Assembly (NCBI RefSeq): GCF_900130015.1
Contig: NZ_FQXS01000004.1
Location: forward strand, 165,478-229,477
Direction of reading: 5' to 3'
Length of the DNA: 64,000 nt
Source of the DNA: Desulfofustis glycolicus DSM 9705
Lineage (GTDB): Bacteria > Desulfobacterota > Desulfobulbia > Desulfobulbales > Desulfocapsaceae
The stretch's first letter is position 1, and the number at the start of each line of letters is the position of its first letter. Of the stretch, positions 1-9,245 are shown in pieces. The notes beneath the pieces are model-generated. The model searched no databases. It had not been told where the DNA came from and worked only from the letters and a program-made list of their open reading frames with translations. Position numbers and translations under genes: made by a program.

Positions 1-293
1 AGAGGTTTGTCGATGGTGCCGCCTATTGCCTGAAAAATCGAGGACGTACCGCTTTCATCTATCCGGCCCCGCAGGTTGCCGAATTGATCGGCGCATTGAC
101 CCGGCGGCGCCTGGAACCAAAACGGCTGCAGTTCGTCTATTCTTTTCCCGGCCCGACGGCTACGGCCAAGCTTGTTCTGGTCGAAAGCGTTAAAAACGGC
201 GGGCCGGGGGCGCACATCCTGCCGCCCTGTTATCTGTACCGCTCGCGCAATGGTGCCTATTCGGCCGAAGTGCAGGCAATGTATCAGCCTTGA
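1..293 (+). CDS. TrmN6-like tRNA1(Val) adenine-N6 methyltransferase, 3' end only
   Basis: This is the C-terminal end of a gene that starts before the window; the reading frame begins at base 3 and ends at TGA 291-293. The visible ~96 residues contain FVYSFPGPTATAKLVLVES, then GGPGAHILPPCYLY, and end YSAEVQAMYQP. This pattern is typical of the C-terminal part of the TrmN6/YfiC family of SAM-dependent methylases, which modify A37 of tRNA1(Val) or act as small-molecule methylases. The catalytic NPPY motif would lie upstream and cannot be checked, so substrate is inferred from family only. It is followed 47 bases later by yifB on the same strand. Confidence 0.6.
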   Translation, partial: RFVDGAAYCLKNRGRTAFIYPAPQVAELIGALTRRRLEPKRLQFVYSFPGPTATAKLVLVESVKNGGPGAHILPPCYLYRSRNGAYSAEVQAMYQP

Positions 294-340
294 TAACTGT
301 GACGCTCACAGTTTGGATGCCACGAGATGGTTGACTCGTC

Positions 341-1858
341 ATGTTAGCAAAGATCCACAGTGCCGCTCTGTTCGGTGTTGACGCCGTACCGGTGTTGGTC
401 GAGGTCGATGTCGCCAACGGTCTGCCGGCCTTTACCACCGTCGGACTGCCGGACGGATCGGTACGGGAGAGCAAGGATCGGGTCAAATCTGCGATCAAAA
501 ACAGCGGCTATCCTTTTCCCGGCCGGAAAATTACCATCAACCTGGCCCCGGCTGATCTGAAAAAAGAAGGAACCGGTTTCGATCTTCCCATCGCCCTCGG
601 TCTGCTCGCCGCCGCGAAACTGGTTCCACCGGCGTCGACACAGTCATTGTGGGCGGTCGGAGAGCTTTCGCTGGACGGATCGCTGCGCGGCGTCCCGGGC
701 ATCTTATCGATTGCCGCGGCAGCTGCGACAAACGGCTGCCATCGACTGGTTGTACCATACGACAACGGCTGGGAGGCCGCCGTCGCCGGTGATCTTGAAG
801 TGATCGGAGTACGATCGCTCGGCGAAATCGTCGAAATCCTCAACGATCTTCGCGAGGCATCTCCGATCGAGGCTGCCCCAGATGCTGTCGAAGCCACCGA
901 CTATCCCGTCGATTTTGCCGATATAAAAGGGCAGGAGCATGCCAAACGGGCCCTGGAAGTTGCGGCAAGCGGCATGCACAACCTGCTGATGCACGGCCCG
1001 CCCGGCTCGGGCAAAACCATGCTGGCCCGCGCTCTGCCGTCGATCATGGGCGAGTGGAGCTTCAGCGAACGCCTGGAAACCACGAAAATCTACAGCATCA
1101 GCGGGCTCGGCAACGGCTCCGGGCTGATCGAACAACGCCCCTTCCGGGCACCGCACCATACCATTTCCGACGCCGGTTTGATCGGCGGGGGAGCTACACC
1201 GCGCCCCGGCGAGGTGTCGTTGGCCCATAACGGCGTATTGTTTCTCGACGAACTTCCCGAATTCCGCCGACATGTACTGGAAGTACTCCGCCAGCCGCTT
1301 GAAGACGGTTCGGTGACTATCTCTCGGGCCCAGACGAGTCTCAGTTTTCCGGCACAGGTTATGCTTGTTGCCGCAATGAACCCATGCCCCTGCGGTTTTC
1401 TCGGTGACGCCAGGAACGAATGCCGCTGTACCGAACAGCAGATCCAGCGATACCGCGACCGGATTTCCGGACCATTGCTGGACCGGATAGATATACGCTT
1501 GGAAGTTGCCGCTCTTGAATTCTCACACCTGCATGAAAACGGCCCTCGTGAAGATTCGGCAGCAATCCGCCGGCGCGTCAACCGGGCCATCGATATTCAG
1601 CGACAGCGCTTTTCCGGCAGCCCGACCCTCAGAAACGGCCAGATGGGCAACAAAGAGATTACTCGCTACTGCGGCATAGACGACCGGTCGCGAAAACTCC
1701 TTGATACCAGCATGGATAAGCTCGGTCTGTCGGCTCGGGCCTATCATCGAATCCTAAAAATCGCCAGAACCATCGCCGACATGGAAGCAAGCCCGAACAT
1801 CCTGCTTCCACACCTTGCCGAGGCCATCGGTTATCGGCGTACGGACACCGTCTGCTGA
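341..1858 (+). CDS. YifB/ComM family Mg-chelatase-like AAA+ ATPase
   Basis: A 505-residue cytoplasmic AAA+ protein. The N-terminal ~170 residues form the Lon-protease-like ChlI domain ([18 protein letters not shown]). Walker A GPPGSGKT is at residues 219-226 and Walker B VLFLDEL at about 299-305. A Cys-rich insert (NPCPCGF then CRC) lies near residue 347, and the C-terminal Mg_chelatase_C region follows. ComM of Haemophilus and Vibrio is a helicase that promotes branch migration during natural transformation; many non-competent bacteria also have it. Length matches the family. A ComEA-like protein at 26289-26780 is a further competence-type gene in the window, but no complete uptake system is visible. 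Confidence 0.93.
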   Translation: MLAKIHSAALFGVDAVPVLVEVDVANGLPAFTTVGLPDGSVRESKDRVKSAIKNSGYPFPGRKITINLAPADLKKEGTGFDLPIALGLLAAAKLVPPASTQSLWAVGELSLDGSLRGVPGILSIAAAAATNGCHRLVVPYDNGWEAAVAGDLEVIGVRSLGEIVEILNDLREASPIEAAPDAVEATDYPVDFADIKGQEHAKRALEVAASGMHNLLMHGPPGSGKTMLARALPSIMGEWSFSERLETTKIYSISGLGNGSGLIEQRPFRAPHHTISDAGLIGGGATPRPGEVSLAHNGVLFLDELPEFRRHVLEVLRQPLEDGSVTISRAQTSLSFPAQVMLVAAMNPCPCGFLGDARNECRCTEQQIQRYRDRISGPLLDRIDIRLEVAALEFSHLHENGPREDSAAIRRRVNRAIDIQRQRFSGSPTLRNGQMGNKEITRYCGIDDRSRKLLDTSMDKLGLSARAYHRILKIARTIADMEASPNILLPHLAEAIGYRRTDTVC

Positions 1859-1900
1859 GCGGCCGGATTGCTTTTTTCCGGCTGTTGCGAGGAACTGTTG

Positions 1901-3625
1901 ATGCGCCAATTGATATTCGTCATCCCGCTTTTTTTGCTCCTGCTGTTCCTTGTCTCCCTGTTTCCCCCGGACTTCACCAAGAGGATCGATCCTGAACGAT
2001 TCCTTGACCCGGATACGCTGTTGCTAATCAACCAGAAACAGCTTGCCCGGCGCATCGACGACTTTGCCTCCTCCCGACTCGGTTCGGTGCTGCACAGCAT
2101 CGATGCGGTCGGCATCGCTGCGGATTTGGAGATGCCGGCAGCCCGGATTGCACAGATCGACGAAGGCCAAAAGGCACTCGGCCGGGCTGCCGACGATCCG
2201 ATCATCAGGTCTGTTCTCGGCCGGAATATGTCGGTGGCCCTGCTACCATTCGACTACGATGGTGCAGTGCCGCTGACACAACAGATCCTCGCCAACCTTG
2301 TGCTGATCTGTCGCCCGAAGCAGGCGGTTCACATGCAAGAATTGCTCGAAAGATTCAGTGGCGGGGCACCCCCGGCAGACTCGCCCTATGGCGCTTATGC
2401 TATCAGGCGCTATCTGACTGACGGCGGTATGAGCATCGTCACCGTGCGCGTCGATCGCGCGGTTCTCCTGTCGACAAATGAACGCCTGTTGCGCCGGTGT
2501 CTCGATAACTACGATCGCTATACGGACACCCTAGCAGCCGATCCCGCATACCGAAACACAAAAAAAATGTTTCCCGGCACCGCCATCTATGGCTATCTCA
2601 ACGTGGCCGGCTTTACCGATTTGTTGGCCCGGGCTGTGACTGTTTTCGCAGCCAGCAAAGACTCGGAGCCTTCAGTAGAAGACAGGCGACACTCTCTTTA
2701 TCAGCATGCATTTTTCGGTAGCTGGATCGGAGACGGAACCGTTTCGCAGAAAGCGGTACTGACATTCGATCCGGCTCGCATCCCGGCTGAACTGTCGTCG
2801 ATCTTTTCAGCGCCACCCGAGGTGACCCACTCCGCCGATCACCTGACGGCCGGTACGCTCTGGTATTATTGGACCAATTCATACGCTCCCGACAGTATTT
2901 TAGAGCTGATCAGAAGGCAGCAGAGACAACACCGCGCCGCGTCACCAATCGATACATTGCTGCGTGAATTAGAAGTTGCGACCGGGACCGGTGTGGAGCA
3001 AATCGTCGAATTTTTCGCCAACGATCTGATTCTCGCCCTGAAGAAAGGACCGAAAGATGACCTGTTGCCGATTCCGCTGTTCCTGGTTGCCATCAAGTGC
3101 AAGAATACTCCGTCCGTAAAAGAGTTGGTCGAACGGATCATCGTGCATTACAGTCTGCCCATCCGGAGGAAAAAGATCGGCGACCACACCATCGTCAGTT
3201 GGGGCGAAGTGGCACCGATCAGTTCATTTGAACCAAGCGTCGCCACGGTTGACGATTATCTGCTCATCGCCAATAATGTCGAGCAGATCAAGGAATTTAT
3301 CACTCCGCCCGAAGGGAACGAGCGTCTCTCCGAAAGCCCATTGTTCAATTTGGTCAACAAAGGCTTCTTATATACAAACAACTCTCTGGTTTTCCTGAAC
3401 ATGGCGGAGCTCAGCGGGCAACTCAAGGAAATCGTCAGCTGGGGCGGTCTGGTTCTGGCCCTCAAGGACCGAACCATCGCCGACAAGTCGAAGATCATTA
3501 TCGACCGGCTGATCAATCCGCTGCTTGATGGAGTGGCGATGTACGGTGTCATCGGTACCAGAAAATACCTGCGAGACGAGCAGGTCATCATGGAGGCAAC
3601 AGCGGTAATCGACGATGGAAAATGA
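1901..3625 (+). CDS. Membrane-anchored extracytoplasmic protein of unknown function
   Basis: A 574-residue protein I do not recognise. I chose the ATG at 1901 over the upstream TTG at 1868 because it is preceded by GAGGAAC and gives a clean N-terminal hydrophobic anchor (LIFVIPLFLLLLFLVSLF, about residues 4-21). The rest looks soluble and probably lies outside the membrane: early DPDTLLLINQKQLARRIDDF, a middle part rich in aromatic and charged residues, and a segment near the end repeating a strand-rich pattern (VDDYLLIANNVEQIKEFI). The layout is reminiscent of DUF3352-type proteins, but that is a guess. It follows yifB after 42 bases and overlaps the next gene by 11, so the two are probably co-translated. 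Confidence 0.7.
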   Translation: MRQLIFVIPLFLLLLFLVSLFPPDFTKRIDPERFLDPDTLLLINQKQLARRIDDFASSRLGSVLHSIDAVGIAADLEMPAARIAQIDEGQKALGRAADDPIIRSVLGRNMSVALLPFDYDGAVPLTQQILANLVLICRPKQAVHMQELLERFSGGAPPADSPYGAYAIRRYLTDGGMSIVTVRVDRAVLLSTNERLLRRCLDNYDRYTDTLAADPAYRNTKKMFPGTAIYGYLNVAGFTDLLARAVTVFAASKDSEPSVEDRRHSLYQHAFFGSWIGDGTVSQKAVLTFDPARIPAELSSIFSAPPEVTHSADHLTAGTLWYYWTNSYAPDSILELIRRQQRQHRAASPIDTLLRELEVATGTGVEQIVEFFANDLILALKKGPKDDLLPIPLFLVAIKCKNTPSVKELVERIIVHYSLPIRRKKIGDHTIVSWGEVAPISSFEPSVATVDDYLLIANNVEQIKEFITPPEGNERLSESPLFNLVNKGFLYTNNSLVFLNMAELSGQLKEIVSWGGLVLALKDRTIADKSKIIIDRLINPLLDGVAMYGVIGTRKYLRDEQVIMEATAVIDDGK

Positions 3626-3995
3626 TACGATGGAAAAACTGGTCGAGCAGGTGCAGGGCCTCGTTTCCTTCAAAGATCAGACCGAGGTCGGTGATCTGGT
3701 GCTGATTATCGCCCATAGCCCGCAGCTGATGATGTACGCGCAGGTATCATCGATCGAGCGAGATCGATCGAAGCGCGACGAATGGTGGATCATCGGTCTC
3801 ACATTTCTCACCGTACCGCTGCAAAAGGCGGTCTGGACGCTTCGAACAGACCAGATGACCGGCCGGGAAATCTTCACCATGGGCGGCGAAAAACGCTTTT
3901 TCAAGGCCGTTGATCTCAATGGTGAGAACCAAGATAAAGCGGAGTTGAAAAAGAAGCCCTCCCGTACCGGAAAAGAATTGAAACGAATAAAATGA
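3615..3995 (+). CDS. Hypothetical 126-residue protein coupled to the membrane protein upstream
   Basis: A small soluble protein without a signal peptide. It has hydrophobic strands (GDLVLIIAHSPQLMMYAQVS, EWWIIGLTFLTVPLQ) and a very basic C-terminus (KKKPSRTGKELKRIK). It is not a family I recognise. The start at 3615 overlaps the previous gene by 11 bases; an alternative ATG at 3630 would begin four bases after that gene's stop. Either way the two look translationally coupled and probably act together. The gap to thiL (3996-4110) holds only a short in-frame stretch with no support as a gene. Confidence 0.65.
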   Translation: MENDTMEKLVEQVQGLVSFKDQTEVGDLVLIIAHSPQLMMYAQVSSIERDRSKRDEWWIIGLTFLTVPLQKAVWTLRTDQMTGREIFTMGGEKRFFKAVDLNGENQDKAELKKKPSRTGKELKRIK

Positions 3996-4110
3996 ATCCT
4001 TCTTGTCTTTTTCCGTTTCCGCCTATCCCGTCAGCACACCCCGTTACCCTTGCCGAGATCCCGGCGATGACTAACGGCCTGGCTGCCAAACACAGGGGGA
4101 GGTAACAACG

Positions 4111-5121
4111 ATGCCCGCACACTGGTCGGAATTGGATCTCATCAAGCATTTCGCCGGTTCATGCCGGATTGATAAAAAACAGCTGATCAAGGGGATCGGT
4201 GACGATTGCGCTGTTCTTCATCCCGCCGGTGACGAGGCCTGGGTACTGACCACCGATATGCTGGTCGACACGGTCCACTTCGACACCAGCTGGCATCCCG
4301 CCTTCCAACTCGGCCGGAAATGCTTGGCTGTCAATCTGAGCGACATTGCTGCGATGGGAGCAACTCCCCACTCTGTGATGCTGTCCGTAGCCCTCCCCGA
4401 TACCATTGAAACGGTTTGGCTGGAGCAATGGCTGCAGGGACTGGCCTCGATGATCGATGAATTCGATTGTGCCTTGATCGGCGGGGACACGGTCCGCGGG
4501 GCACAATTAACCATCTCGATCACCGCCCTCGGCACGACCGCCAGAAACCGCGTCATCCTGCGCAGTACCGCAGGACCGGGTGATACCATCTTTGTCAGCG
4601 GTTACCTGGGATCGGCGGCGGCGGGACTACTGTTCTGCCGGGACAAAGCAGCACTGCCGGCCGTCGACGAGCAACTCAAGGCACCGTTTATCAAGCGGCA
4701 TCTCGATCCCTCTCCCGATGTTTTCTGCGGTTCGTTGCTGGCTCAAAGCGGACTGGTTACGGCCATGCAGGATCTTTCCGACGGCCTGGCCACCGATTTA
4801 GCCCATATTGCCGAGCAGAGTCATCTTGCGGCAATCGTTGATGCCGAACGGTTACCGGGGCATCCGGATCTGGCACAGGTCTGCCGCTTGCTGGAGCGCT
4901 CTCCTATCGACCTGCAGGTGGCCGGTGGGGACGACTACCACCTCGTATTTACCGTGAAAAGAGGAGCCGAGCAGGAACTGATCGACTATCTGGCCCGTCA
5001 TGACGGTCCGCCCATCTACAAGATCGGCCGGACGGAGCCGGGTTCGGGCGTACACCTGCTGCACGACGGCGAATCAAGCGATATCGCCTTCCGTGGATTT
5101 CAACACCATGGCAATGATTAG
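4111..5121 (+). CDS. thiL: Thiamine-monophosphate kinase
   Basis: A 336-residue enzyme that phosphorylates thiamine monophosphate to thiamine diphosphate with ATP, the last step of TPP synthesis. Visible family motifs are GIGDDCAVLHP near residues 29-39, TTDMLVDTVHFD near 46-57 (Mg and substrate binding), NLSDIAAMGATP, GGDTVRGAQ and DLSDGLATDLAHI. Length is normal for the AIR-synthase/ThiL superfamily. ATG 4111 follows a strong GGGGGAGG ribosome site. No TPP riboswitch is seen upstream. Downstream comes a short end copy of a dispersed repeat, then the convergent dCMP deaminase. Confidence 0.95.
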   Translation: MPAHWSELDLIKHFAGSCRIDKKQLIKGIGDDCAVLHPAGDEAWVLTTDMLVDTVHFDTSWHPAFQLGRKCLAVNLSDIAAMGATPHSVMLSVALPDTIETVWLEQWLQGLASMIDEFDCALIGGDTVRGAQLTISITALGTTARNRVILRSTAGPGDTIFVSGYLGSAAAGLLFCRDKAALPAVDEQLKAPFIKRHLDPSPDVFCGSLLAQSGLVTAMQDLSDGLATDLAHIAEQSHLAAIVDAERLPGHPDLAQVCRLLERSPIDLQVAGGDDYHLVFTVKRGAEQELIDYLARHDGPPIYKIGRTEPGSGVHLLHDGESSDIAFRGFQHHGND

Positions 5122-5126
5122 CAACA

Positions 5127-5164
5127 GGGGAGCTTGAAAATTCGGAATTTTGTTCAAAATTCCC
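5127..5164 (-). repeat. End copy (38 nt) of the dispersed repeat; also a hairpin between convergent genes
   Basis: Read on the minus strand this matches the last ~37 bases of the 143-bp repeats at 9246-9388 and 31361-31503: the shared core is TTGAACRAAATTCC followed by TTTTCAAGCTCCCC. Within it, GGAATTTTG (5144-5152) and CAAAATTCC (5155-5163) form a perfect 9-bp stem with a TT loop. It sits between the stops of thiL (+) and the dCMP deaminase (-), so it may serve as a bidirectional terminator. The terminator role is inference. Confidence 0.7.
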
Positions 5165-5169
5165 AACAA

Positions 5170-5670
5170 TCAATCGACAGCAAAGTGCAGTGCAATATCG
5201 AGTCGTTGAGGAGTAAAACGACGATAGCTTACCCCGGCCAGGTCGAGCATTCGCTTGGCCGCCTTGACCTGGTCTGTTTCGTGATACTTATCGGACAAGT
5301 AGATAATCTCGCCGATTCCCGATTGAATGATCACCTTGGTGCACTCGTTGCATGGAAAGAGGCCGACATAGATGCGACAACCGGTCAGGTCGGTGGAAAT
5401 CGCGTTTAGCACGGCGTTGAGTTCGGCGTGACAGACGTAGGGATATTTGGTGGTAAGAAACGCTCCTTGCCGATTCCATGGTAGCTCATCGTCGGAGCAA
5501 CCGATCGGAAACCCGTTGTAACCGACACCGACAATCTTGTTCTGGCGGCTGGCGATACAGGCACCGACCTGCGTGTTCGGGTCTTTGCTCCGCTCAGCGG
5601 AAAGCAGGGCGACTGCCATAAAATATTCATCCCAGGACAGGTAATCCTGGCGTTTTTTGGTATCTTTCAT
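5170..5670 (-). CDS. Deoxycytidylate (dCMP) deaminase, ComEB family
   Basis: A 166-residue zinc enzyme that deaminates dCMP to dUMP, feeding dTMP synthesis. The zinc-binding set is clear: C80-HAE 81-83 ([11 protein letters not shown]) and PCNEC ending at residue 110 ([17 protein letters not shown]), with N-terminal [19 protein letters not shown] and [10 protein letters not shown] as in dCMP deaminases. The frame is open further upstream, but ATG 5670 is chosen because it begins at the conserved N-terminus and lies one base after the TGA of the upstream hydrolase, which suggests coupled translation. Confidence 0.93.
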   Translation of the reverse strand: MKDTKKRQDYLSWDEYFMAVALLSAERSKDPNTQVGACIASRQNKIVGVGYNGFPIGCSDDELPWNRQGAFLTTKYPYVCHAELNAVLNAISTDLTGCRIYVGLFPCNECTKVIIQSGIGEIIYLSDKYHETDQVKAAKRMLDLAGVSYRRFTPQRLDIALHFAVD

Positions 5671-5671
5671 G

Positions 5672-6529
5672 TCAATTGTGGCTCTGCCCCTCCTGCTTGA
5701 AACGCCTGCGGCGCTGCCGCCAGGTGTTGGTACCGGTGACCCCGTCAACGAATTGTCTGATGGCCGCAAAATAAAGACTGCCGGCAACGGCCATCAGGGA
5801 ATTGTGATCGGCTCCCGGGACTACTTGAAACTGTTTATTGCGGGCACCGCTTTCCGCCTGCAGCACCTCAGCTTCAGCCACCGGGATTATCTGATCTCGG
5901 GCACCGTGCAGGATCAAGGTCGGCAGTTCGATAGCGGTGATCTTGGCGCGATTGTTGAAGCATTCATCTTCGGTGATGGAGAGTTCGCGACACGGGCAGC
6001 CGAGCGACTCGAGAAGGGGCAGGGCGTCGGCAAAGCCGCTTTCGATGATCAGCGCTTTGATATCGGCGGAACGGTGATAGGCCAGATCGATGGCACTGAC
6101 GGAGCCGAGTGAACGCCCCATGACCAGCAGCGGCCCGGTAAACGACTGGGCAAGGCACCACAGCTGTACGCTGTCGAAGACGGCGCCACTGTCCTGTATC
6201 ATTGCCGTGACCGACGGCTCTCCCGAACTCCAGCCATAACCACGGTACGAGGCGATCACGAAATTGAGGCCGACAGCGGTGAAAGAGCTGCCGGTACCAT
6301 CGTAATCGCTTACGGTCTCCCCGTTACCGTGAAAAAAGAGGATTGTCGGCGCACTGCTGTCGCTGACATGGCACCGACAACCGAGCCGGGACCGGCCGTC
6401 AGCCGCTGTAACGTCAAGATCGACGGCGCCGGCCGGTGGCGCATTGCGCGGCTCCCGCCGAGGAAAAAACAACGCTGCACTGACCCGTGGATGATCCAGT
6501 CGGGTGGTCGTCTGATAAGGCTCTGTCAT
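5672..6529 (-). CDS. Alpha/beta hydrolase (serine hydrolase), YfhR/BEM46-like
   Basis: A 285-residue soluble protein. It has the oxyanion HGNG (residues 67-70), nucleophile elbow GRSLGS with Ser140, Asp in [10 protein letters not shown] and His in GADHNSL, a complete catalytic triad. The substrate is unknown; BEM46-like proteins include thioesterases and carboxylesterases. ATG 6529 (MTEPYQ) is preferred over the upstream in-frame start because residues before it are not conserved-looking; the ribosome site is weak. It lies downstream of tRNA-His on the same strand and its stop nearly touches the start of the dCMP deaminase. Confidence 0.85.
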   Translation of the reverse strand: MTEPYQTTTRLDHPRVSAALFFPRREPRNAPPAGAVDLDVTAADGRSRLGCRCHVSDSSAPTILFFHGNGETVSDYDGTGSSFTAVGLNFVIASYRGYGWSSGEPSVTAMIQDSGAVFDSVQLWCLAQSFTGPLLVMGRSLGSVSAIDLAYHRSADIKALIIESGFADALPLLESLGCPCRELSITEDECFNNRAKITAIELPTLILHGARDQIIPVAEAEVLQAESGARNKQFQVVPGADHNSLMAVAGSLYFAAIRQFVDGVTGTNTWRQRRRRFKQEGQSHN

Positions 6530-6637
6530 GGTTGGTGATTGTGGTGAAAGGTTGCTGGAAAGGGGGTGGTGCCGGCAAAAAAGCAAGCGGAAGATGCTCC
6601 CGGCACACTCGACCGGGCGCGTCTTCCGCTATAACGA

Positions 6638-6715
6638 TGGGGTGAGTGAGGGGATTCGAACCCCCGACCTTCTGGGCCACAACCAGATACTCTAACCGTC
6701 TGAGCTACACTCACC
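6638..6715 (-). tRNA. tRNA-His (anticodon GTG), CCA encoded
   Basis: The minus strand folds as a full tRNA: acceptor GTGAGTG/CACTCAC, D arm starting AGCTCAG, anticodon stem CTGG/CCAG around loop TTGTGGC (anticodon GTG), T arm with GGTTCGAATCC. The extra 5' G at 6715 pairs with C73 at 6641, the identity feature of tRNA-His. Bases 6640-6638 encode the 3' CCA. Confidence 0.96.
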
Positions 6716-6780
6716 ATGAGGATATAACCGTTAAGAGACGCACGATATACCCGCAACGAACTCTTTTTTCAAGATGAAAA

Positions 6781-7431
6781 TCAAAACTCCCGTTTGCAGT
6801 GCATGCAGGTGCGAGCCTGCGCCTTGATGATTTCCATACACTGGGGGCACTCTTTTTTGTAGTTGTTTTCGAGCAATTGCTTGATCGCCATGTTGCAGTC
6901 AGAGGCCAACGACAGATCACGAAAGTGATGGTTGCGAATCGGATCGATGCAACTCAGATCATTAAGGCTGACCAGCAGGGAAATAGCCCGCTTACGACTG
7001 CTCAGAGAAGCTGCTTCATCGACGATCAGGGCCAGGACCGGTGCGAGATTGCCCTGTTCGACACAGGTATCGAGAGCGGCCACTGCCTGCTTTTCTTTCT
7101 GATACCGCTCATTCTGCGCTTCAACCACGGTCAGATCGATAACGCTACCCTTGAACGCATCGCTCGTCCCGACCATCATCACATTGGCCTCATCGCTCCC
7201 CGGCAATTGCATATAACGATACGAGGAATTATGCCCATATTGCTCGGCGATCTGTTTCCAGCCGTTGACGAACACCGGACACTCATCGTTGAGGCAGATA
7301 TAGAGAACTTCCGAGCCCCAGCCTAAACCGTCACCAATATGGAATGGGGGGGCCTCGCAACAGCTCAGTTCGTTATGGCAGTGGGGACAGGCGGGAATAT
7401 TTTCAAAATATCGACGATAATCTTTAATCAT
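6781..7431 (-). CDS. Double zinc-ribbon protein of unknown function
   Basis: A 216-residue cytoplasmic protein. Near the N-terminus CPHC (residues ~15-18) is followed by CC and a further Cys (LNDECPVF), suggesting one metal site; the C-terminus ends in a classic zinc ribbon, CPQC then CMHCKREF. Between them is a helical region (SSRKRAISLLVSLNDLSCIDP) resembling HEAT-like repeats, and a strand region with MMVGTSDAFKGSVIDLTVVE. Function is not recognisable. ATG 7431 has a good AGGAG site. It is separated by about 60 bases from the aromatic amino acid fusion gene upstream and may share its transcript. Confidence 0.75.
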   Translation of the reverse strand: MIKDYRRYFENIPACPHCHNELSCCEAPPFHIGDGLGWGSEVLYICLNDECPVFVNGWKQIAEQYGHNSSYRYMQLPGSDEANVMMVGTSDAFKGSVIDLTVVEAQNERYQKEKQAVAALDTCVEQGNLAPVLALIVDEAASLSSRKRAISLLVSLNDLSCIDPIRNHHFRDLSLASDCNMAIKQLLENNYKKECPQCMEIIKAQARTCMHCKREF

Positions 7432-7492
7432 GAGACTCCTGTTTCTTGCAGTTTTGATTTCTCAGTAATCCGTAATAACAACCCGGCTCACT

Positions 7493-9187
7493 CTAATCAC
7501 CCTTGAAGCCGATGTCACTGAGTACGGCATCGACAGCCCGTGCCTGGCGCATTTTGTTCTTCAGGAAAAACGGTGGCATGGCTTGTTTATTTTCTGCTAT
7601 GATCTCACAGAGCTGGTCTATCCGGCTATGCTGCGCAAGGTTGGCGATCTGTTGCAAATGAGTGATGAAACTGGCAACAATTTTTTCTCCCTGCCCTCCG
7701 GTCGCCATAATTTCCGCGTAGGTTCGCGGATTCTGGTTATGCACACGGGCCATGGACAGAACGCCGTAGAGTGAGGTGAGGGTGGAATGTGTGTCGATAT
7801 CGGAAAAATCGATCCGATGCTCGGCAAGAGTCATCGCCAGCGCTACCGAAATCGCCGTCGGCAATTTCTGGCTGACCCCCATCAGAGTGTCATGTTTTTC
7901 GGGACTATCGAGATGGATCTCGGCCCCGTACTTATAGAGGAACGACTCGAATTCGCTGCACAAACTGCCGCTTTTTCTGGTTCTGACCACTGCGACATTC
8001 TTGTCTTTCATCGTTGCCGCCTGCGGTCCCCAGAGATTGTGCACGAGCATCACTTCAACTCCGGTTGCGGTCGTCTCCAGTGCCGTCTGCAGCGGGGATT
8101 CCGACTCGCCGGCCAGAAGAATGAGCGCCTGCCCGTCGCGGAGCAAGCCGCCGTATTGACGGATCATGGCCGCAGTCACCGAAATCGGTACACAGATCAA
8201 TACGACGTCAACCCGTTCGATCATCTCCTCAGGGCGAAGGGTACTCGTCCTGCCACAGACGATGGTCTGATATCCCTCTCCCCGCAGCTTCTCTGCAAAC
8301 CAGGCAGTCATCGCGCCGGAACCTATAAAGCCGAAGGTCTTGATCCGCTTGATCCGCATATCAACCCGGGGAAAGGAGCCGAGAATTTTCAGGCTCTGTT
8401 TAACCTGAATCACCTTGTTCTCGATATAGGTGAGTGCTTCCTCTACCATCGGTGACTGCTGGTGGCCTTCGACCTCCAGGTAAATCTGCAGTTTCTGCGT
8501 CTTGATATCATTTTCCGAGCGAAGATCGAGAATGTTGATGCCGCGTCTGGTAAATTCGTTGAGGATATCGACAAGCAGGCCGACCCGGTCCGCCAAGGGT
8601 CGGGTCATGATGGCTGTGGCGTCGTAGCCTGTTTGGGCTGCGGAGTACCGGCCTATTACCGCAAATCGCGTCCGGTTATAAGGGGCAAGTTCACGGGCTA
8701 TGAGGGAGAGGCCGGCGCGATTGATGACCTCTTCGGTATCGATCAATACCTGATGTTCATGGCATTTATCCCGCATATCAAGAGCGGCAGCCTCAAGATC
8801 GCGAACGGAGACGAGCGTCGCGTCCGGCATATGCTGGGAGATAAATTCTTCGCACTGACGAAAAACCGTGCTTCTGCCGATGATGGTCCGTACCTGGTCG
8901 AGTCGCTGATCGCTGCGTATGCCGCCGAGAGAGACATTGATCGGCAGCACCACATTATCGATCCAGTGCCCTTGTTCCAACCCCTCGAGTACACGAAAAT
9001 ACTCCCGAACTTCTCCTTCTCGGGTATTATAAACGGGAACGAAGGCGAAATCGGCTCGGCCGTCGCTCAAAGCCGCAATAAGGTCGGGAATATGATTGTA
9101 CAGGAGAACCGTCGCCTGCGGATCGTATTGCCTGGCAGCCTGATAACCATCGGATCCTTGCGGTCCGAGCGTGGCGATAACGGTCAT
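7493..9187 (-). CDS. Prephenate dehydratase-ACT-prephenate dehydrogenase fusion
   Basis: A 564-residue fusion. Residues 1-180 are prephenate-dehydratase-like (GPQGS 9-13; NRTRF ending at 175 with the catalytic-type Thr173). Residues ~198-275 form an ACT domain (DRVGLLVDILNEFTRRGINIL). Residues ~283-535 are prephenate dehydrogenase-like with Rossmann GFIGSGAM (286-293) and HNLWGP (383-388), matching the HPxFGP active-site segment. Thus one chain could make both phenylpyruvate and hydroxyphenylpyruvate from prephenate. No chorismate mutase domain is present. Several conserved PDT motifs are altered: PIENS is PVYNT (51-55), and the ACT ESRP is RSEN. ATG 9187 is chosen as the start of the conserved part; the frame is open upstream into the repeat. 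Confidence 0.88.
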   Translation of the reverse strand: MTVIATLGPQGSDGYQAARQYDPQATVLLYNHIPDLIAALSDGRADFAFVPVYNTREGEVREYFRVLEGLEQGHWIDNVVLPINVSLGGIRSDQRLDQVRTIIGRSTVFRQCEEFISQHMPDATLVSVRDLEAAALDMRDKCHEHQVLIDTEEVINRAGLSLIARELAPYNRTRFAVIGRYSAAQTGYDATAIMTRPLADRVGLLVDILNEFTRRGINILDLRSENDIKTQKLQIYLEVEGHQQSPMVEEALTYIENKVIQVKQSLKILGSFPRVDMRIKRIKTFGFIGSGAMTAWFAEKLRGEGYQTIVCGRTSTLRPEEMIERVDVVLICVPISVTAAMIRQYGGLLRDGQALILLAGESESPLQTALETTATGVEVMLVHNLWGPQAATMKDKNVAVVRTRKSGSLCSEFESFLYKYGAEIHLDSPEKHDTLMGVSQKLPTAISVALAMTLAEHRIDFSDIDTHSTLTSLYGVLSMARVHNQNPRTYAEIMATGGQGEKIVASFITHLQQIANLAQHSRIDQLCEIIAENKQAMPPFFLKNKMRQARAVDAVLSDIGFKGD

Positions 9188-9245
9188 GGTTGCTGATTCC
9201 TGTCGTTTCCCGGGCCGTTCGATTTTGCCCGGCAATGAATTGAAA

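Noticed and set aside
3996..4110. TPP riboswitch before thiL, or a 36-codon gene overlapping the previous stop
   Set aside because: The thi-box core (CTGAGA and ACCTGATC-like parts) is absent, and the short frame has no recognisable features.
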